Source: Nipponacmea schrenckii
Lineage: Eukaryota; Mollusca; Gastropoda; Lottiidae
DNA length: 64,000 nt
Direction of reading: 5' to 3'
NCBI GenBank assembly: GCA_030562195.1
Contig: JAUJPP010000007.1
Coordinates: forward strand, 3,968,001-4,032,000
A program made the translations under genes and the position numbers. Of this stretch, positions 21,217 through 35,700 are shown in pieces (position 1 is the stretch's first letter; each line of letters starts with the position of its first letter). A model generated the notes under the pieces. That model did no database searches, was not told where the DNA came from, and was given only the letters and a program-made list of their open reading frames with translations.

Positions 21217-24200
21217 CAACAGTGATACACATTCCGTGTATTGCGGTATTTGTAAAAAAGGTCATCTTTTTGTGGAAAAAAAATAATATCCAAATCACAG
21301 AGTTCCTTTTTGTTTTTATTTTACTATGAATAAAAGAGGTTTTGGCAGTTTGCTTGAAAAACACACTTTTATCCAAGATACGTCTTTCTGGTTATCGAGG
21401 GAAAATTGTTTAGAAGTATTTCCCAGAAACCACGACTCATTAGCAGACCGTTTCTACTGTCCAGGTGCATCTTATCTGTCTTCTACATCATAATCTGTAG
21501 AAATCTACATCTCCATACATAACTCAGTAATGTGAACTCTCTTGGCTCAAGGGGTACTTATGTATTAGATATATCATCACTCATGTTGTCACCCCGGTAA
21601 GGAAGGGCTTCCTCAACATCATAACAAATAGCCGTGTCACGATTTGAACGATAACTCAACTTCTACTACGAGAAATTAAGGTAGCCTGCACACGTTGAAT
21701 TTTAAATTATTTTAAAGGAATTTTATGAAAATATAAACAGCCAACCTGACCCTAAATTTGTTGGTGTTGATTAACTTTCAGAGCAATGTCGTAAATCAAA
21801 TTTGTGGAATTCGTACAAATTTTGATGGAAAGTCAGCCTTTGCCTTATTTGATAAGATTACTTGCAACAAGGTTAGGCTATTAATACGATTTTCTATGTA
21901 ATTTAACTCCATCTTCCATTAAGGACGAAAAAAAACAGTAACCAAATTTTCAAATTCGATATCAATATCCAAGCGAATCCGCTGGATTTTTCTTTAAATT
22001 CAGACCACATTTATAAATTCATTAGACTTAATTCCTACATGTGCGATATTTTCTCATTGTTTGCTGCGAATATCTTTCCGAGCGCAATTATAACTCCTAC
22101 ATGAAAATTGTGTTTGTAGATGTTTGTGTTTTGTTAATTTATTTTTACCATCAAATTCACAATTAAAAACTATTATTGGCTACGAGGGCACATGATTTGA
22201 AAATTAGATGTCCTCGAAAAGGTCCTCTAAAAAGCAGATATGTTTTCTTCTTGTAGAACACAATACGAAACGTGAAATCCAAAATATCATTTTTGCAATA
22301 CATTGAAATCAAACTATCCTTTTGGTTGTGAGCTCTGTTTCTTTACGTATCGTAAAAATAAATTCAGATTTATGGAGAAAGAACAGGAATGGAATTAAAG
22401 GTTGTTACTACATCTGTGAAAAAAATTTAATACAGCAAAATAACAGTTTTGCTGGAAAAGACATAAAAGTATTTAATTCGTAAAACAAACGGCAATGAAT
22501 GAGCATTTATAAGTCTGTACAAATGGGTAAATATGGAATATCATGCATTTTGACTCATTAAGGATATTGTTAAATAATTTTACTTCCGGCGCACGCACAC
22601 GTGTTTCTTTTTTTTTTTAAATTTCAATATTCTCACATAATCATTATACATCTTGCAATGATATAATTATGATATAGTATTTCAGTAAAATGAACATTGT
22701 CAAATATTAAATTAGAAGTACTCAAACATAAAAAATGGAAAATATTCCGAGCAAAAAAGATGAAAGCATTAGTTTTTATTTAATTTTTAAGGAAGATTTC
22801 TAAAATAGAGATTTCAACTTTCGCAACGAAGGTGTGTTTCTTAATATGCTCAAAGGAGCAAAGTTTATTTTACTGAATTTTTTAGTTTAAGGCATAATAC
22901 TGAAAAAATCCATAAAGCTCTTCAAAGTTGTTGGGACAATAGGTAAATAAATATTGATAATTTACCTTTAACCTGTGTAGTATTTAATTGTATGCAAAGC
23001 AAAATGGTGCTAATATCTTTTTTTAGCTGTTTATTTTGTTTCACTATTAATCCAGCTACATATATATATAAATGGGAAAAAACGATGCCTATCACTACTC
23101 TTTACTGTTGGTATATATGTATGGAATTTGCATCCATTTAAACCCCATTTAATTGGAATTATCAGCATATATCCATAACGATTTACGATAGACTCTTCTA
23201 AAATTATTTTACAAATAAATTAAAATAAATATTTTTCTTCACTTCTATTGGTAAATTAGTGAACAAGAAAGAAAAGGTCAAGGAATGTGTTTTTGGTTTA
23301 AGTCCATTGATACATGTATATCACTATAAACTAATATTGTATTAATATGCCAAGTCCAGTAGTGGTAAGGATCGAATGACTATTATTAATATCTAATGAT
23401 ATTGATTCCATATGATATACTCTGAGTGTACATCTTGATCTATGAACTTCTCAATGTGTTTCTTTGCACGAGGAAATTAATTGAGGCAAAGCTATGCCCT
23501 GTCGGTGTATACATAGCTCGACAAATGCAACAAGAAATACTGTGAGCCATTATATTATATGTACTGTCTGGAGGATATAATTTAAACATACTTCTTTAAG
23601 GAAGATACTGCATAGCTACTGATAAAATAAAATATGGTTTAAGTAGTGTTTGAATTTAGCATTCTTTATAAATTTTTCCAATATATTCTTGATCAATCAA
23701 GCATTAACACCCGATTTCATACTGCATCAGAGTGATATGATAACGTACCAGTATGCATATTATTGTGCGAGGGACAAAATCACACAATTTATATGATAAT
23801 GGGTGGAAGTAGGGAGAAACGTTTGACACCCTGTTAGTAATATACTTAGTGATAAAGATGCCGAACCATGATGATCTTCAGAATGAAATGTACGCCCCAC
23901 ATTCTATCTAAATATTGTTCTAATCATGAAATTACAGCGTGGTATGTGACATGCACCCATCTAAGATATTCGTACATGTAAGTAATTCCATTGGACCTAT
24001 TGTTGTTCTTTTTATATTGAAACGAGATCCGTACTGGATACACGTGTAAAAATACAGTCAAGCTTGCAGCGCTACCTGCCGTCAATCAGCTTTATAAAGA
24101 ACACATTTCCTGTCCTGATTTCCTGCACATTTCATCAAGACATTGACAAAACATATGTCATTTCTTGCTAGTACAGTAACCTATAAACTACCCCGCTAAC

Positions 24201-24618
24201 TAGATAGATCGCCATTATTATGTATTTTAGATGCCAATTACTTTAATAGACTTTCAAAAACGAGAACAGGAGAATGTTGTTTTTCTATACTGGTTTTTTT
24301 TTTCCTATTTATGGTTTTCAAATGTCTGAATTGGATGCATGTGTTAACGGTTAATATCCAGCACCGAAAATTAGAAATACTTTTATGATATCATCTGAAG
24401 TAGAATATGAGTAATTTGTACAAATAAATTCTGACATCATATCAACACTTGGCATCTGAATATGATATAGTAATTAGTTAGGAAGGTATTCAAAATAACA
24501 TCTACCATTGAGCTGAAATACAGACAAATCTTTGTGACTTTTATTTCTTCCTAGTAAACTTTATAAAGTTCTCTACTTATGACACAGTTTTTTTTTATCT
24601 ATCTTATATATTTAATTT
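21217..24618. other. Non-coding stretch
   Basis: AT-rich, with no supported gene, RNA or array. A short TA run occurs at about 23060. Confidence 0.45.
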
Positions 24619-24987
24619 CTAAATAGTCACATGAAATTGACAAAGTTTTAAATGATTGTAGGAATCTATTTCGGGGAAACCATATCCACCGATAACTTTA
24701 AATTGTTCAAGTTTTAAAAAGCAATTGTCGGCATTTGTAGGGTTATCAACAGAGGCATAAACCTGAACCTTAGTGTCAAACAGTGTATTAGTAAAATTTA
24801 GATGGGTAATTTCACCAATCTGTTGGTGAATTATTCTAAAGACGGAAACCAAGATGGTATTTGAGATGAAAAGTGGTAAAGTTAAGACCGCCACTAACAA
24901 CAAGAATATGATATTATTTGTCAGATCAGAGACAAAGACAAATAAATATGGCGTCGATTGAAAGGTAGAGCTGGCATCATCTTTCCT
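24619..24987 (-). CDS. Unrecognised open frame with a membrane segment
   Basis: A minus-strand frame open for about 122 codons between stops. It reads a hydrophobic stretch (FLLLVAVLTLPLFISNTILV) followed by a hydrophilic segment (GYGFPEIDSYNHLKLCQF). There is no in-frame ATG at the beginning, so it would need an upstream exon; a clear splice acceptor was not found. Composition looks more protein-like than other chance frames here, but no homologue is recognised. It may be an exon, a pseudogene or chance. Confidence 0.22.
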   Translation of the reverse strand, partial: RKDDASSTFQSTPYLFVFVSDLTNNIIFLLLVAVLTLPLFISNTILVSVFRIIHQQIGEITHLNFTNTLFDTKVQVYASVDNPTNADNCFLKLEQFKVIGGYGFPEIDSYNHLKLCQFHVTI

Positions 24988-26310
24988 TTAGTTTCGTATC
25001 ATAGAAAATTGAAGACGTAGTGGGAGGCGGAGATTGAACTTCTTAATTTTCTTCATGATATTGATGGACGAGGGGTGTTTCTTCTTTCTACTTGATTACT
25101 CAAGATTCTACCAATCACTACACTTTGATATGTTTATCTTATATCTTTTGATAATATCTTGTCATTATCTTTACTACTGACTTCTTTCTCAGTAATATGA
25201 TACCTTATTCAAATTTTATTCATTATTTTTCCAAATAGCTGTAAGAAATGCAACATTGACATGAAACCACGTTTGGAAGATTCGATGATCATTGATATAA
25301 ATTTTGGGAAAATAAAATCCGGAAAGCGCTAAAAGAGAACAATTATTTTCAATACTCTATTGTCCATTTTTATGTAGTAATCTGATATCCCAAAGTTTGA
25401 TTTCGATTATGTAATTTGTGTAAGTTCAATAGTTCTTTAAAATCATATAGGTCATTAACATGTCTATAAAAAAAAAGTTTTTTGAGTGAAAAGGAGATAT
25501 ATCTCGATAAAATGGTAAAATGAACGGGGTAGAGCGTTTTAGGCATCTAACTGATTACAAATACCATACCGACGAGTGAAAAATCATTTTATAAAGCAAA
25601 CACTTGGATGTGTCTCTCAGGTTTTTGTCAAGCGTTAAGCTCGTGTCATCTTAGGAATTCCATTCTTACAACTTTGTGCTTGAGAGTACAGCCCCTACTG
25701 TCGATAAAGAACATTTTCCAAAATGAGCATTGCATTTATATAATATCAAAATGCTAATTAATTTGGATCTTGGGTTTTGCTCACTAGAAGATGCATAATG
25801 TATGCTGTGAGTTGGTAAAGTATTCTCTTGTCACTTTTCCATCTTAGAGCCAAGTGTATTGTTTGAATTTTTAAAATGTATTTGGTCATAGATATTCTTT
25901 CTAAAACTTTATTTTTTATTTCAAAAGTTGAAATATTTTCTTCTTAAATTTAAGGTTGTATGGTTGATTACATACGTCAATAAACAAATACATTAACTTT
26001 ACTAACGATATCTTTAAAACAAATGTGAAAAATGGCACGACTTTTTATTCGAATTTGTCAGGGATCTTGTAAAAATGATATATCACCAGTTGAAATTTGA
26101 TATCACGGACACATTTTTTTATCTGGAACTGGCCAGATTTGAACGTCCAACAGAGATGAAATAAAATACAATGTAAGCATCTGATAGAAATTTCTACTAG
26201 GGAGGCATAAAGTACAAACACGTAGTCACGAAATGATAACATTGAACTCTCGGCATCGCTTACTTACCACATCTTCTTAATAGTTCCAACCGTTTAGTAA
26301 GAAACACTTG
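24988..26310. other. Non-coding, FoxF upstream region
   Basis: No gene seen. AT-rich sequence leading to the FoxF promoter region. Confidence 0.4.
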
Positions 26311-26340
26311 ATTGGCACTAACTGGCTCCGCCCACTTCCA
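26306..26340 (+). promoter_or_regulatory. Candidate FoxF promoter elements
   Basis: About 410-440 bases before the FoxF ATG lie an inverted CCAAT box (ATTGG, 26311-26315), a GC-box-like ctccgcccac (26326-26335) and cacttga (26306-26312), the complement of an NK-2 homeodomain type site. Together they stand out from AT-rich surroundings. Function is inferred from motif and position only; short motifs of this kind also occur by chance. Confidence 0.25.
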
Positions 26341-26745
26341 AATTTCAGGCACCATTCTTATTGGAGGATGTACCCCTCACTTCAAGCCTAATTTCCTTCA
26401 AATGATGCGTATACTTTCTAATCGTGTAATGACAGTTTCACTTTTTCATCGGTCACTTAGTTTGGAAACAAGATTCTTTAACGGATTATCATTCAACCGA
26501 TTTCATTACAACCATTAAGGAACTTTAGTTTATACAATACTGTTTGGTGAAGGTTTTAACTGAGGTCTCTGTTCAGCCATATTATTTCTTACAAGAAGCA
26601 CGTCAACTGATAACGTTCGTTTTATTTTGGATATAGAGGACTTGAATTCAAAGGATGTTTGTGGTCTATAGCAATTGATTGTCTAGATTTAAGTAACAAT
26701 TGTTGAAAACTCCGTTTTATTTACAACTCACAGAAGTGCTCTAAG

Positions 26746-29700
26746 ATGATGGATTTTGAACTTGAGAGAAAGCCTCTACACATGACAACGTTGACCAATG
26801 TGCCTGAATTGATAGGACATAATATGAATCATTTACACGAGAAACGTGATCTCAAAGATGACCAGGATGAAGCTGATAGTGGTGATGAAAGTCCTAGCAC
26901 CACTACTTCTCCAGAATCACCGAGTGATAAAACCATGGGAAAGAAGCCAGGAGTGGGAGTGCGAAGGTCGGAAAAACCACCATATTCATATATAGCTTTG
27001 ATTGTTATGGCCATACAAGCAAATCCAACCAGAAGATGCACTTTAAGTGAAATTTATCAGTATCTTCAACAAAAGTTTCCTTTCTTTAGAGGTACTTATC
27101 AAGGCTGGAAGAATTCTGTCCGACACAACCTCTCATTGAATGAGTGCTTTATAAAATTACCTAAAGGTATTGGACGTCCAGGTAAAGGTCACTATTGGAC
27201 CATTGACCCAGCAGCAGAGTTCATGTTTGAGGAGGGATCATTCAGACGTCGCCCTCGGGGATTCCGAAGAAAGTGCCAAGCCATGAAACCGTTCGGTATG
27301 TTGAACGGTATGAATATGAATATGAACAATGCGCCTCCCATGATGGGCTCACATTATGACTTTTTTCACTCCCAGAATACGAGTATGCCACCTATGAATA
27401 TGCCTTGTAATTCGTCTGGATCTCAGCCTTACGATACCGGTAATATGTCCACTATGGGAAGTATGATTATGCCGAACTCTATGCCACAACATATGTCAAA
27501 TAGTTGTAATTACAATAACCGCTATGCTCCAAGTTGTGCAATGTCTGGAATGTCAGGAGTCAGTAATGATTACTCTCATCTTAACACCCCTCAAAACACC
27601 ACACCACAGAATGTATCGCCATCCATGTACGATAGAGATCAACTTAACGCCATGGCTACATCACAATGGCAGTATCAACGTTATGTCAAGCAGCAGCCTC
27701 TGAGTCCTACAGGTAGCACGGGTTCTATGCATAGTATGTCACCACCATCTACCACTGATACCCTCCCTTACGGCAGCATGCCCCCATCCTCTACTACCAC
27801 TGACACAGTAGATTTGGCATTAGCTGGTAAGTTCCTTGTAGATTTTTGCTTTTAATTTTAGATTTAGATAATCATTTACTATCCATGATTCATTTATATT
27901 TCATGATCAACATAATATTAATATTTGCGTTTACTAAAATCATAGAGTGAAAAAACAAAGTCTTTGGGAAATAGGAATTAAAAACTTTGAAACGGTGAAT
28001 TTATCATTAGATAAAGGGAATTTCGCTCGGGAGTTTGAATTATGTAAAATAAATAAAATAATAACAAAACATTTTATGGAATAGAATTATATGAAATCAA
28101 ATATTATGACGTAGAATTATTCAAAAATCAATAAATCAAAATGTTTATAATAATAGTATAAGAAAGTTAATTTTATGTTTCCAATCAATAATTAACTGCG
28201 TTAATTAATTTTGCGTCATGTACAAATTATTTACACATTTTCCATGGAGCATCTGAAGTGAGTGTCAGTTGTCAGTTTAAATTAAGTTAATTTTGACAGA
28301 AACATTGTATTTTAAATCAGAAATTAAGTGAAATCATGATCAGGGTGTATTTTGATCTGACTTGTTGTCATGCCCGTGGGGTAGGGGTCGCGTGTAATTA
28401 ACACATGTTATATAGACAACTGTAAAAATATATTGCACGTAACTATTCCAAGATTCTCAACCTTGTAAATTGCTACAAGATTTGTTGTAAATGAATACTT
28501 TTTTCGCGGCGATTTTTTCATCATACCGGTCTGTTTTGTTTCTTTAGTCTACTCTTCTTGTATTTTCGGCTAAGATTTCTCTTAATATAAGTGTGATGAA
28601 AAGTCAAGTTTTTATTGAAATTAAATCGTACATATTTTCACACGCTGTTCTCTATGAGAGGAATGTACATATCGCCAAGTAACAGAGTTAAAAGACAGAT
28701 ACGGGAAAAATTTATCCCGTTTTTATTTCTCCTTAGTTCAGTTTATCATTTCTAACACATTTTCATTTAACGAGATATATAGTCGTATCTTTGAAATATT
28801 TCTTCATAAAATTTGAAACAAAACATTGCCTTATCTGGATTCCTTCCCCCGTAAATTTGCATTATGAATAATGCGCATTGAAAATTCGCCAACCCATCTT
28901 CATTTAACTTTCTCTACAATATATTAAACATTCCCAATTTCTTTTGCGTAGGGAAAATTACCCAATGCAAACCAGGGCTTCATAAAAAAGGCATTTTAAA
29001 TTCAGATAATTTAATAAGATTGAAAAACGTTCTTTCTTTTTTCCTGAATCCATGAAAATTAGTCTACTTCACCCCTTCGGGATGCGTATAGGCCTACTGT
29101 GTCCTTTGAAAATAGTAATGTATTTTTACGTTTCTTTGATCGGTTTGTTGCTCTTGTGAAGGACATTCGACTTTTTTTGAAACAAAGTTAATTCTAATTT
29201 TAATTTAATAACGGTACTTGTCTGGTACCGTAAAATTGCATATAGTGTAAACAAGTTCAGTTCAGTTCGAAGAAGAAATATCCATTATACTATCAAAATT
29301 ACTATGTGAAAATATATGAAATTGTTCTATTTTTGTGTGAATGTTTACTACAATTTTACGATCAGTAAACAATAAAATAATCATAGTAAACAATAGTCTG
29401 AACATTTCATTCATAATGTTTATTTCTTATAATATATACTTTTTCATTGTTTATACGACACATAACTGTGTAATGTCTAGGGAAATATATGCCATAAATA
29501 TTATTCATAAGGGTTAGAAGATGTGTAAACTAACGGTAGACAAAGTTTACAAATTTTGTGAGAGGGAGTTGGAGGATTCGGTGGATAGTTTATTTTTACC
29601 TCGAAAGACTTTGCTATAGTATTTAGCTATTGTTTATTTGATATAATGTTTCTTTTGATAGAAGAATTTATTGTCCCTCAAGTAAAAGAAATAAACGATG

Positions 29701-32700
29701 TATGAATACACTACGTTTTAGTTTTATAAACAATTTACATATTTCAGAAGCGGTAAATACTTGTATTATATACAATATACAATTAAATTTGTATAATGAA
29801 CATACATTAATACAATTATTTTGTACTCAATTGTTTAATATTAAAGGAATTATCTTTTGCAATTTTCTTTGGATATCAATTAACTTAAAGCATTTATCTA
29901 ATATTATGTGTGACACGGTTATATGAAAGAAGAAAAAAAGTTTATTTATAAAATTTATAAAAACAAAAAATGGAATAATAATATACAATTGTTTAATTGG
30001 CATAAATACAATCGTAATTGTCTAAAAAAAAGAATATATTTGTTTTTAAAGATATGATACATGAGTATAATAATTATGATGAAAAACTATAGACTACTAA
30101 TTTACATAGATAATGCAATTTTATTGAGTTTATGTTGTATAATAATCCTTAAGCGACATTTATTCATGTTGTATAATGAGTTTAATAGTTTCAAACATTA
30201 TCTGAAAAATATCTTAAATAAACTGCTTTAATAAATAGTCCAGGGAGTTCGGAATTTATTTTAAAAAATCACAAATTATAGGATATACAACTCGTTTTCT
30301 TTGATAAAAATGAAACAAATAGTAAGAAAAATATTCACTGTTTCTTGTTAAATATATTTGAATATATTATAGGCAATAAATGTGTATATATTTATTTATT
30401 TTTTATAAATTATGAGAAATTTTTCAGTGCGTTTAAAATATTACAATATACATAATTTGAAGAAAGAACGTTTTCTTGTCTATAATGAATTTTGATTGTC
30501 AAATCCATCTAAATTGATCGTTAGTATAATGTTAATTTCTGAACTCGACTGTATACTCAAAAAAGAAAAGAAATACCCCAGGCCTTTACATGTGGAAGTA
30601 GCCGAAACTCCCTTCCCGAAAGGAAAACTCTAATCTCTGGTAAATAGCATTATATTCAGTTCTGTTGCTTCTAGAATTAGAAGAATTATAGTAAATCGAC
30701 GATAAATGGACGTTGATCAAATTTTGTTATGTCACCCGAATTTGTACAGATCAGTCATGGCTACAATTTTTAAATTTCCTATTCTTAGTGTTCAACTAAA
30801 CAATAAATATTAATAACTTATGCAGTATATGTATACAAATCAAAACATATTTCGAATAAAGTGTCAAATGTTTCTATGTAATCAAATGGTCATATGAAAG
30901 GTTGGGTGAAACTTGTCAAATGTTTATAAGGAATTGTGCTGGTAATGTAAAGCATCATTATTTGTATATCAATTTCTGACTCAGTTCACATGGATTAAGT
31001 AAGATATAAATATAGCTAATTAAATATGTACATATCATTGCCAGTAATAATTAACTAATTCAGTAACTGGTAAGATGGGGGTCGACCTATGTGGAGTATG
31101 ACGGGAATAGATAATGTAGAACACCAGTCCTCATGTTTGTTAAAGCACACGTACGTATCGTGTTTGTGTAGACTCTCAAAGACTTTATTGTCTTACATAA
31201 TGAACAGTAATTAGTGTTAGATATATGAGCCTAATGGGCCGATTACCAAGACTATGGCCTCCTACTAAGAAGAGACTAAGAACATTGTTATTTTAAGTTT
31301 TAGAAAATCGCTGAGAAATTACATCATTTCGAAGACGTTGCGTCAAAATGTCTAACGTTAAACACATTTTTACGTCTGTAACATTTTAAAATGATTCCAG
31401 TTATCAATCCATTCAAGGTTGCGAGAGCCTAAGCAAATATTATTGGGACAATATTTCAGAAAAGTAGTCTAGATTAACTATTATTGAAAAAATAGTTCTA
31501 AGAAAGCTTTATAGAATTGTTAATTGGTATCATTTTAACAAAAATTCAAAGCCAATAAATCTATACAGTCCTTCGCCTATTTTAGATCACGTGAACAATG
31601 AAAAGGTCTGGATGATAAACCAAAGGCCCTATTAAAGAAAGTCGGAATTTATTTAGTCTGGAATACATGGACACTTGTAAAAGAATTGGAACAAATACTA
31701 CAACTGTTCACAGAGAAATGGAATATTCTTCAGATAAAATTTAAATTGAAAGCACTACTATTATTCCTTGAATTAAAAATATGCAAATATCTTAGAATAA
31801 TATAGATTATACAATAGATATTTACGATTTTTAAGAAAAAATTAGGCGCATTATTTAATTTTTTCTAAAATTATAAATTTTTGATACTAATTTATCAAAC
31901 TAATTTAAATCAAAATATCTTACAAAAACTTGCAAAAAAATAAAAATAGAACTAGGAAGTAGTATGAATTTGAAAATTCTTCAAAAAGTATGCCTCTTAA
32001 CATTCAGTTATACTGAAAATAATACCATCATTTTTTAACTATTTCAAACTTTTGGGAAATATAGATCATTTCATGCTTCAAAGCAAAAACAGTCTTACCA
32101 AATTTCAAGTCGCGTGCAGCATTACGATAGGCTTTATTTCTACATTGATGTCATTCTATAACATAGCCATCTTAGACATAAATAAATAAACATTTTGGCG
32201 ATTTTTAAATATATACACAGTATTTTCTTGTCGTACAAATCAAACAACGAATGTAAAATACGTTTTATATTGAAATTTGAATGTGTTTTGAAAGTATCAC
32301 AGTATCTGTACAGATGGACGTCAATATTATAATAATAATAATAAACTCTTTATTTTACATGGGTCAGAATTAGGCCCAATACACAAGGACATGGTCCTGT
32401 CTCACATTCAGCCCATGGGGCAATACATTGGAAAAAAAAAAATAAAAAAATAAAAAGAAAGAAAAAAAGAAAAAAATCGAAAATACATAATATCTCAATA
32501 TACAATTCGTCTGAAATACTAAAAATACACAAGTACATGTGTATCAAATGGACAGATCTATGCTATGCAACACCTGTTTGATATATTTCTGACCCTTTCA
32601 AACCTTAAATCATGATTCTATTTATGAATCTTATGGGGATGGTAACCATTGCTACTTGGCAGTTATAAGTTCGAATTACCAGCTAATTATCATAAATGAT

Positions 32701-35700
32701 TTCCTAACCTTTTATTATTTATCACATTGAGAATAAACAAATTGGTTCTTTTCTAAGATATTATGTGATACGTCTTTCACCATTTAAATTCTGAACAAAT
32801 GGAAAATTGTTTTCTATCAAATTTGATCTAGAAATAAGAAAAAAACTGTTGGTTAGGAGAGGATATATGATGACAGCGCCAACATATCTTACAATCTTTC
32901 AATGTTGCCAATGTATCAGATTCGCTGGAACCCATTCTTTCGTGAAACATATCAATCTCATTCAGAATAATTTGTCAGGCCAAATTTTCGAATTACACTA
33001 AATAGATAATCTCTTTCATATGCTGTAAATAGCATTGAAAGGTGGTTTCAATTTAGTAAGGGAAGTTACACTAGATTGGCCGATATGAAAATAGGATGTA
33101 GTAAAACCATCTCCAGACCTCACAGCTCTTCCACGAAACACTAAACCTCAGAAAAAAGCCGAGGATTATTCCCTAAAAAAATAAAATAAACTAAAATGAC
33201 TTTCGATTGTAGATATAGCAAAATAATTTCTCATCATTGGCAATATTATAGTCGAGTCTGATATATAATTGTCTGTGTACATGGAATCAACTCGAATAAT
33301 TTATGGTTTTTAAACCAACCTGACTTGCTGAAGTTTGAAATGATTTCAAGCACATCAGCTAAGCCTGCGAGGCGATGTGAATTTGAAATTAAATAGAACT
33401 AAATTTGAAAACCAAAAAGCAGATTTTAAATACTTATTTTCACTTAAACAGAAGTGCTTTGTATTTAGTCCCGTTTTCTTGTACATCATCAAAGAAGAAA
33501 CACATAATGTTTAAATACTCTAAAAGAAAACTTCGACTATCAGAAAAAGTGTTAACGCCCAAACCCCGGGAGATAGTGTCTAGAGATTTTTACTGTATTG
33601 TATAATATCATAAAATAAATACCTTTGTATAGCTGAAAAGCATTGTTAAGGGTTCATGACTAATTTTCCAAACCCCACAGGTTCAGTTTTCAGTTCTATC
33701 TTAAAATAAAATTTGATACGCAAACGTTTAGGTGACAAACGATCCGCACCTTGCCTAGGTTATTGTATAATTTGCATCTTCTGCATTGGGCATTTACGTT
33801 TTTATTCAGATACAAATGCGACGGTTGTATTTTTGCCAATCACAAAAGTAAAGCAACATTAAGCAGAATGCATGTATTATGTATAAATCCATTTTTACGT
33901 GTAGTTATTGTTGCCAAATACTAGTAGAATTTTTCTATAGAAAAATTATTTTCAAAATTGATGTGGTTTGGATTTTGTAGTATGTGATTTACATGTACTT
34001 GCTTACTCCGATATACGGGTTTTAGAATTCTTCTGAATATTTTTCTGGCTGAATCGTCACTTTAAATACCACAAGAATAGAAGACATGAGTTGTATATAT
34101 GTTTTATATCAATTATTGGTATGAAGGGAAGATTCCCACCTTGTGCGATCACTGGTAATGAGCTTGACTTTTTTAAAAACCGCACGTGCGACAAGAGCCT
34201 CGTTTTCCCATGTATGTATGATGCACGTGCTTTGCAGGTGAAACTGTCTTTCATATTTGTGGCATCGCTTACAGATGTCCAGCACATGATTCTACATAAC
34301 ACAATGTTACAGCACATTGTTGATGCTCAGAGGAGGAAAATAGTTTCATGTTTTTTTTTGTAATCCAGTTTTCTTCTTTGGAAATCTTTCTATGTTGTTT
34401 AGATAAAAGACAATAGCTATCATTCTAGGAGGTAATCGACTGCTTTGGCAAATGGGAGTCTTACACGTGGTACTAACTCTAGCAGAAATTTCTGAACCAA
34501 TATGCATGGAAATAATACCAATGAGTTAAAGACCTTTTTGTCCTTGAAAGTGACATGTAGTAGGCGGCATAACTGACATTACTACGGCTTAAGGTTCCCA
34601 TACCCAGATGTTCATTGAACAGTTCTGCTCATGTTTTTTAACATGTTACCGAATCTGAAATAAAGATTCATCATCTGAAAAACCGGGTCGCTCGGCTGTT
34701 TTCGCAGAAATATGCATCAATTCCATACTTGGACACCTGGTATCGCCTTCAATAGCACAGGAGGTCCATGTTCTCTCAACTAGTTTTGCAGATGGATAAT
34801 TGTTCGATGAGTCAGAACTTTTGAGATATACATCGGCAAGTGAACATCATTAGGTCATTTACTACACAGCAAAATTTGCATACCAAAATTATTCAGTTAG
34901 GATACTGTATCTGGATTAGTCCGAAAGTCCGGTAATCCTGTGGAATAAATATACAAAAGAAAAAATTATTAGCTGATAAAAAATTTGTCATTGTTAAATC
35001 CTTTAATTTATATCAAAATGCATAGATGTCTGTGTACACGTGCAATCATGTAACTTTGAAGCGGATATATGTGATTGTAATATAAAGAAGAAAAATTAAT
35101 TTCCTGTACTTTTTTCAACACTATTTCCCACAATAAATAACTTTTAAAGAGTTCATGACATCATTACACAAGCCAGTAAAGTAGAGATTCTGCTTATATC
35201 ATTATAGTAGCAGTTTTAATGTAGGTATCAGAGACGAAGAGCGATTAAAGTAATGGGTGGTTAGAACATCAATTTTCGTTCGAGAAATATCAACGATTGC
35301 GCACGTCTTTATCGTGCAAAGAACTTATGTTAAAATAATAGTTATTCAGTCGTATTCTGGTGTAATGGGTGTGAGGTATTTGAGAGGGTTTATATAAGTG
35401 TGTACCAGAAAGACTCTCCCCAGGGGATTTCACCACATGCTGAGGGTAATTATTCGGGCCTGCCTCACGCCATGTTTTCGATGTGTGTGGTTTCCAGCAC
35501 AAGACCATCTGATTACGTCATTTTATCTACCACGTGCAAGTATATGATACAACATGACAGTAAAATAGCTGAAAATCTTACAGGGTGGTGTGGAATGTTT
35601 CCTCGAAATAGGACCATAATTTGCCATGATAAGGAACATGTTTAATACCATATTGCACAATTTCTTCGGGAACAAAACATTTTCTTTAATAACATTACAC

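Noticed and set aside
27827..27855. FoxF ending at the TAA at 27853-27855.
   Set aside because: This would be intron read-through past a consensus donor and would lose the conserved C-terminus encoded at 39812-39948.
35290..35645. Overlapping open frames on both strands in the FoxF intron.
   Set aside because: Neither has recognisable content. The block may be regulatory, but coding is not supported.
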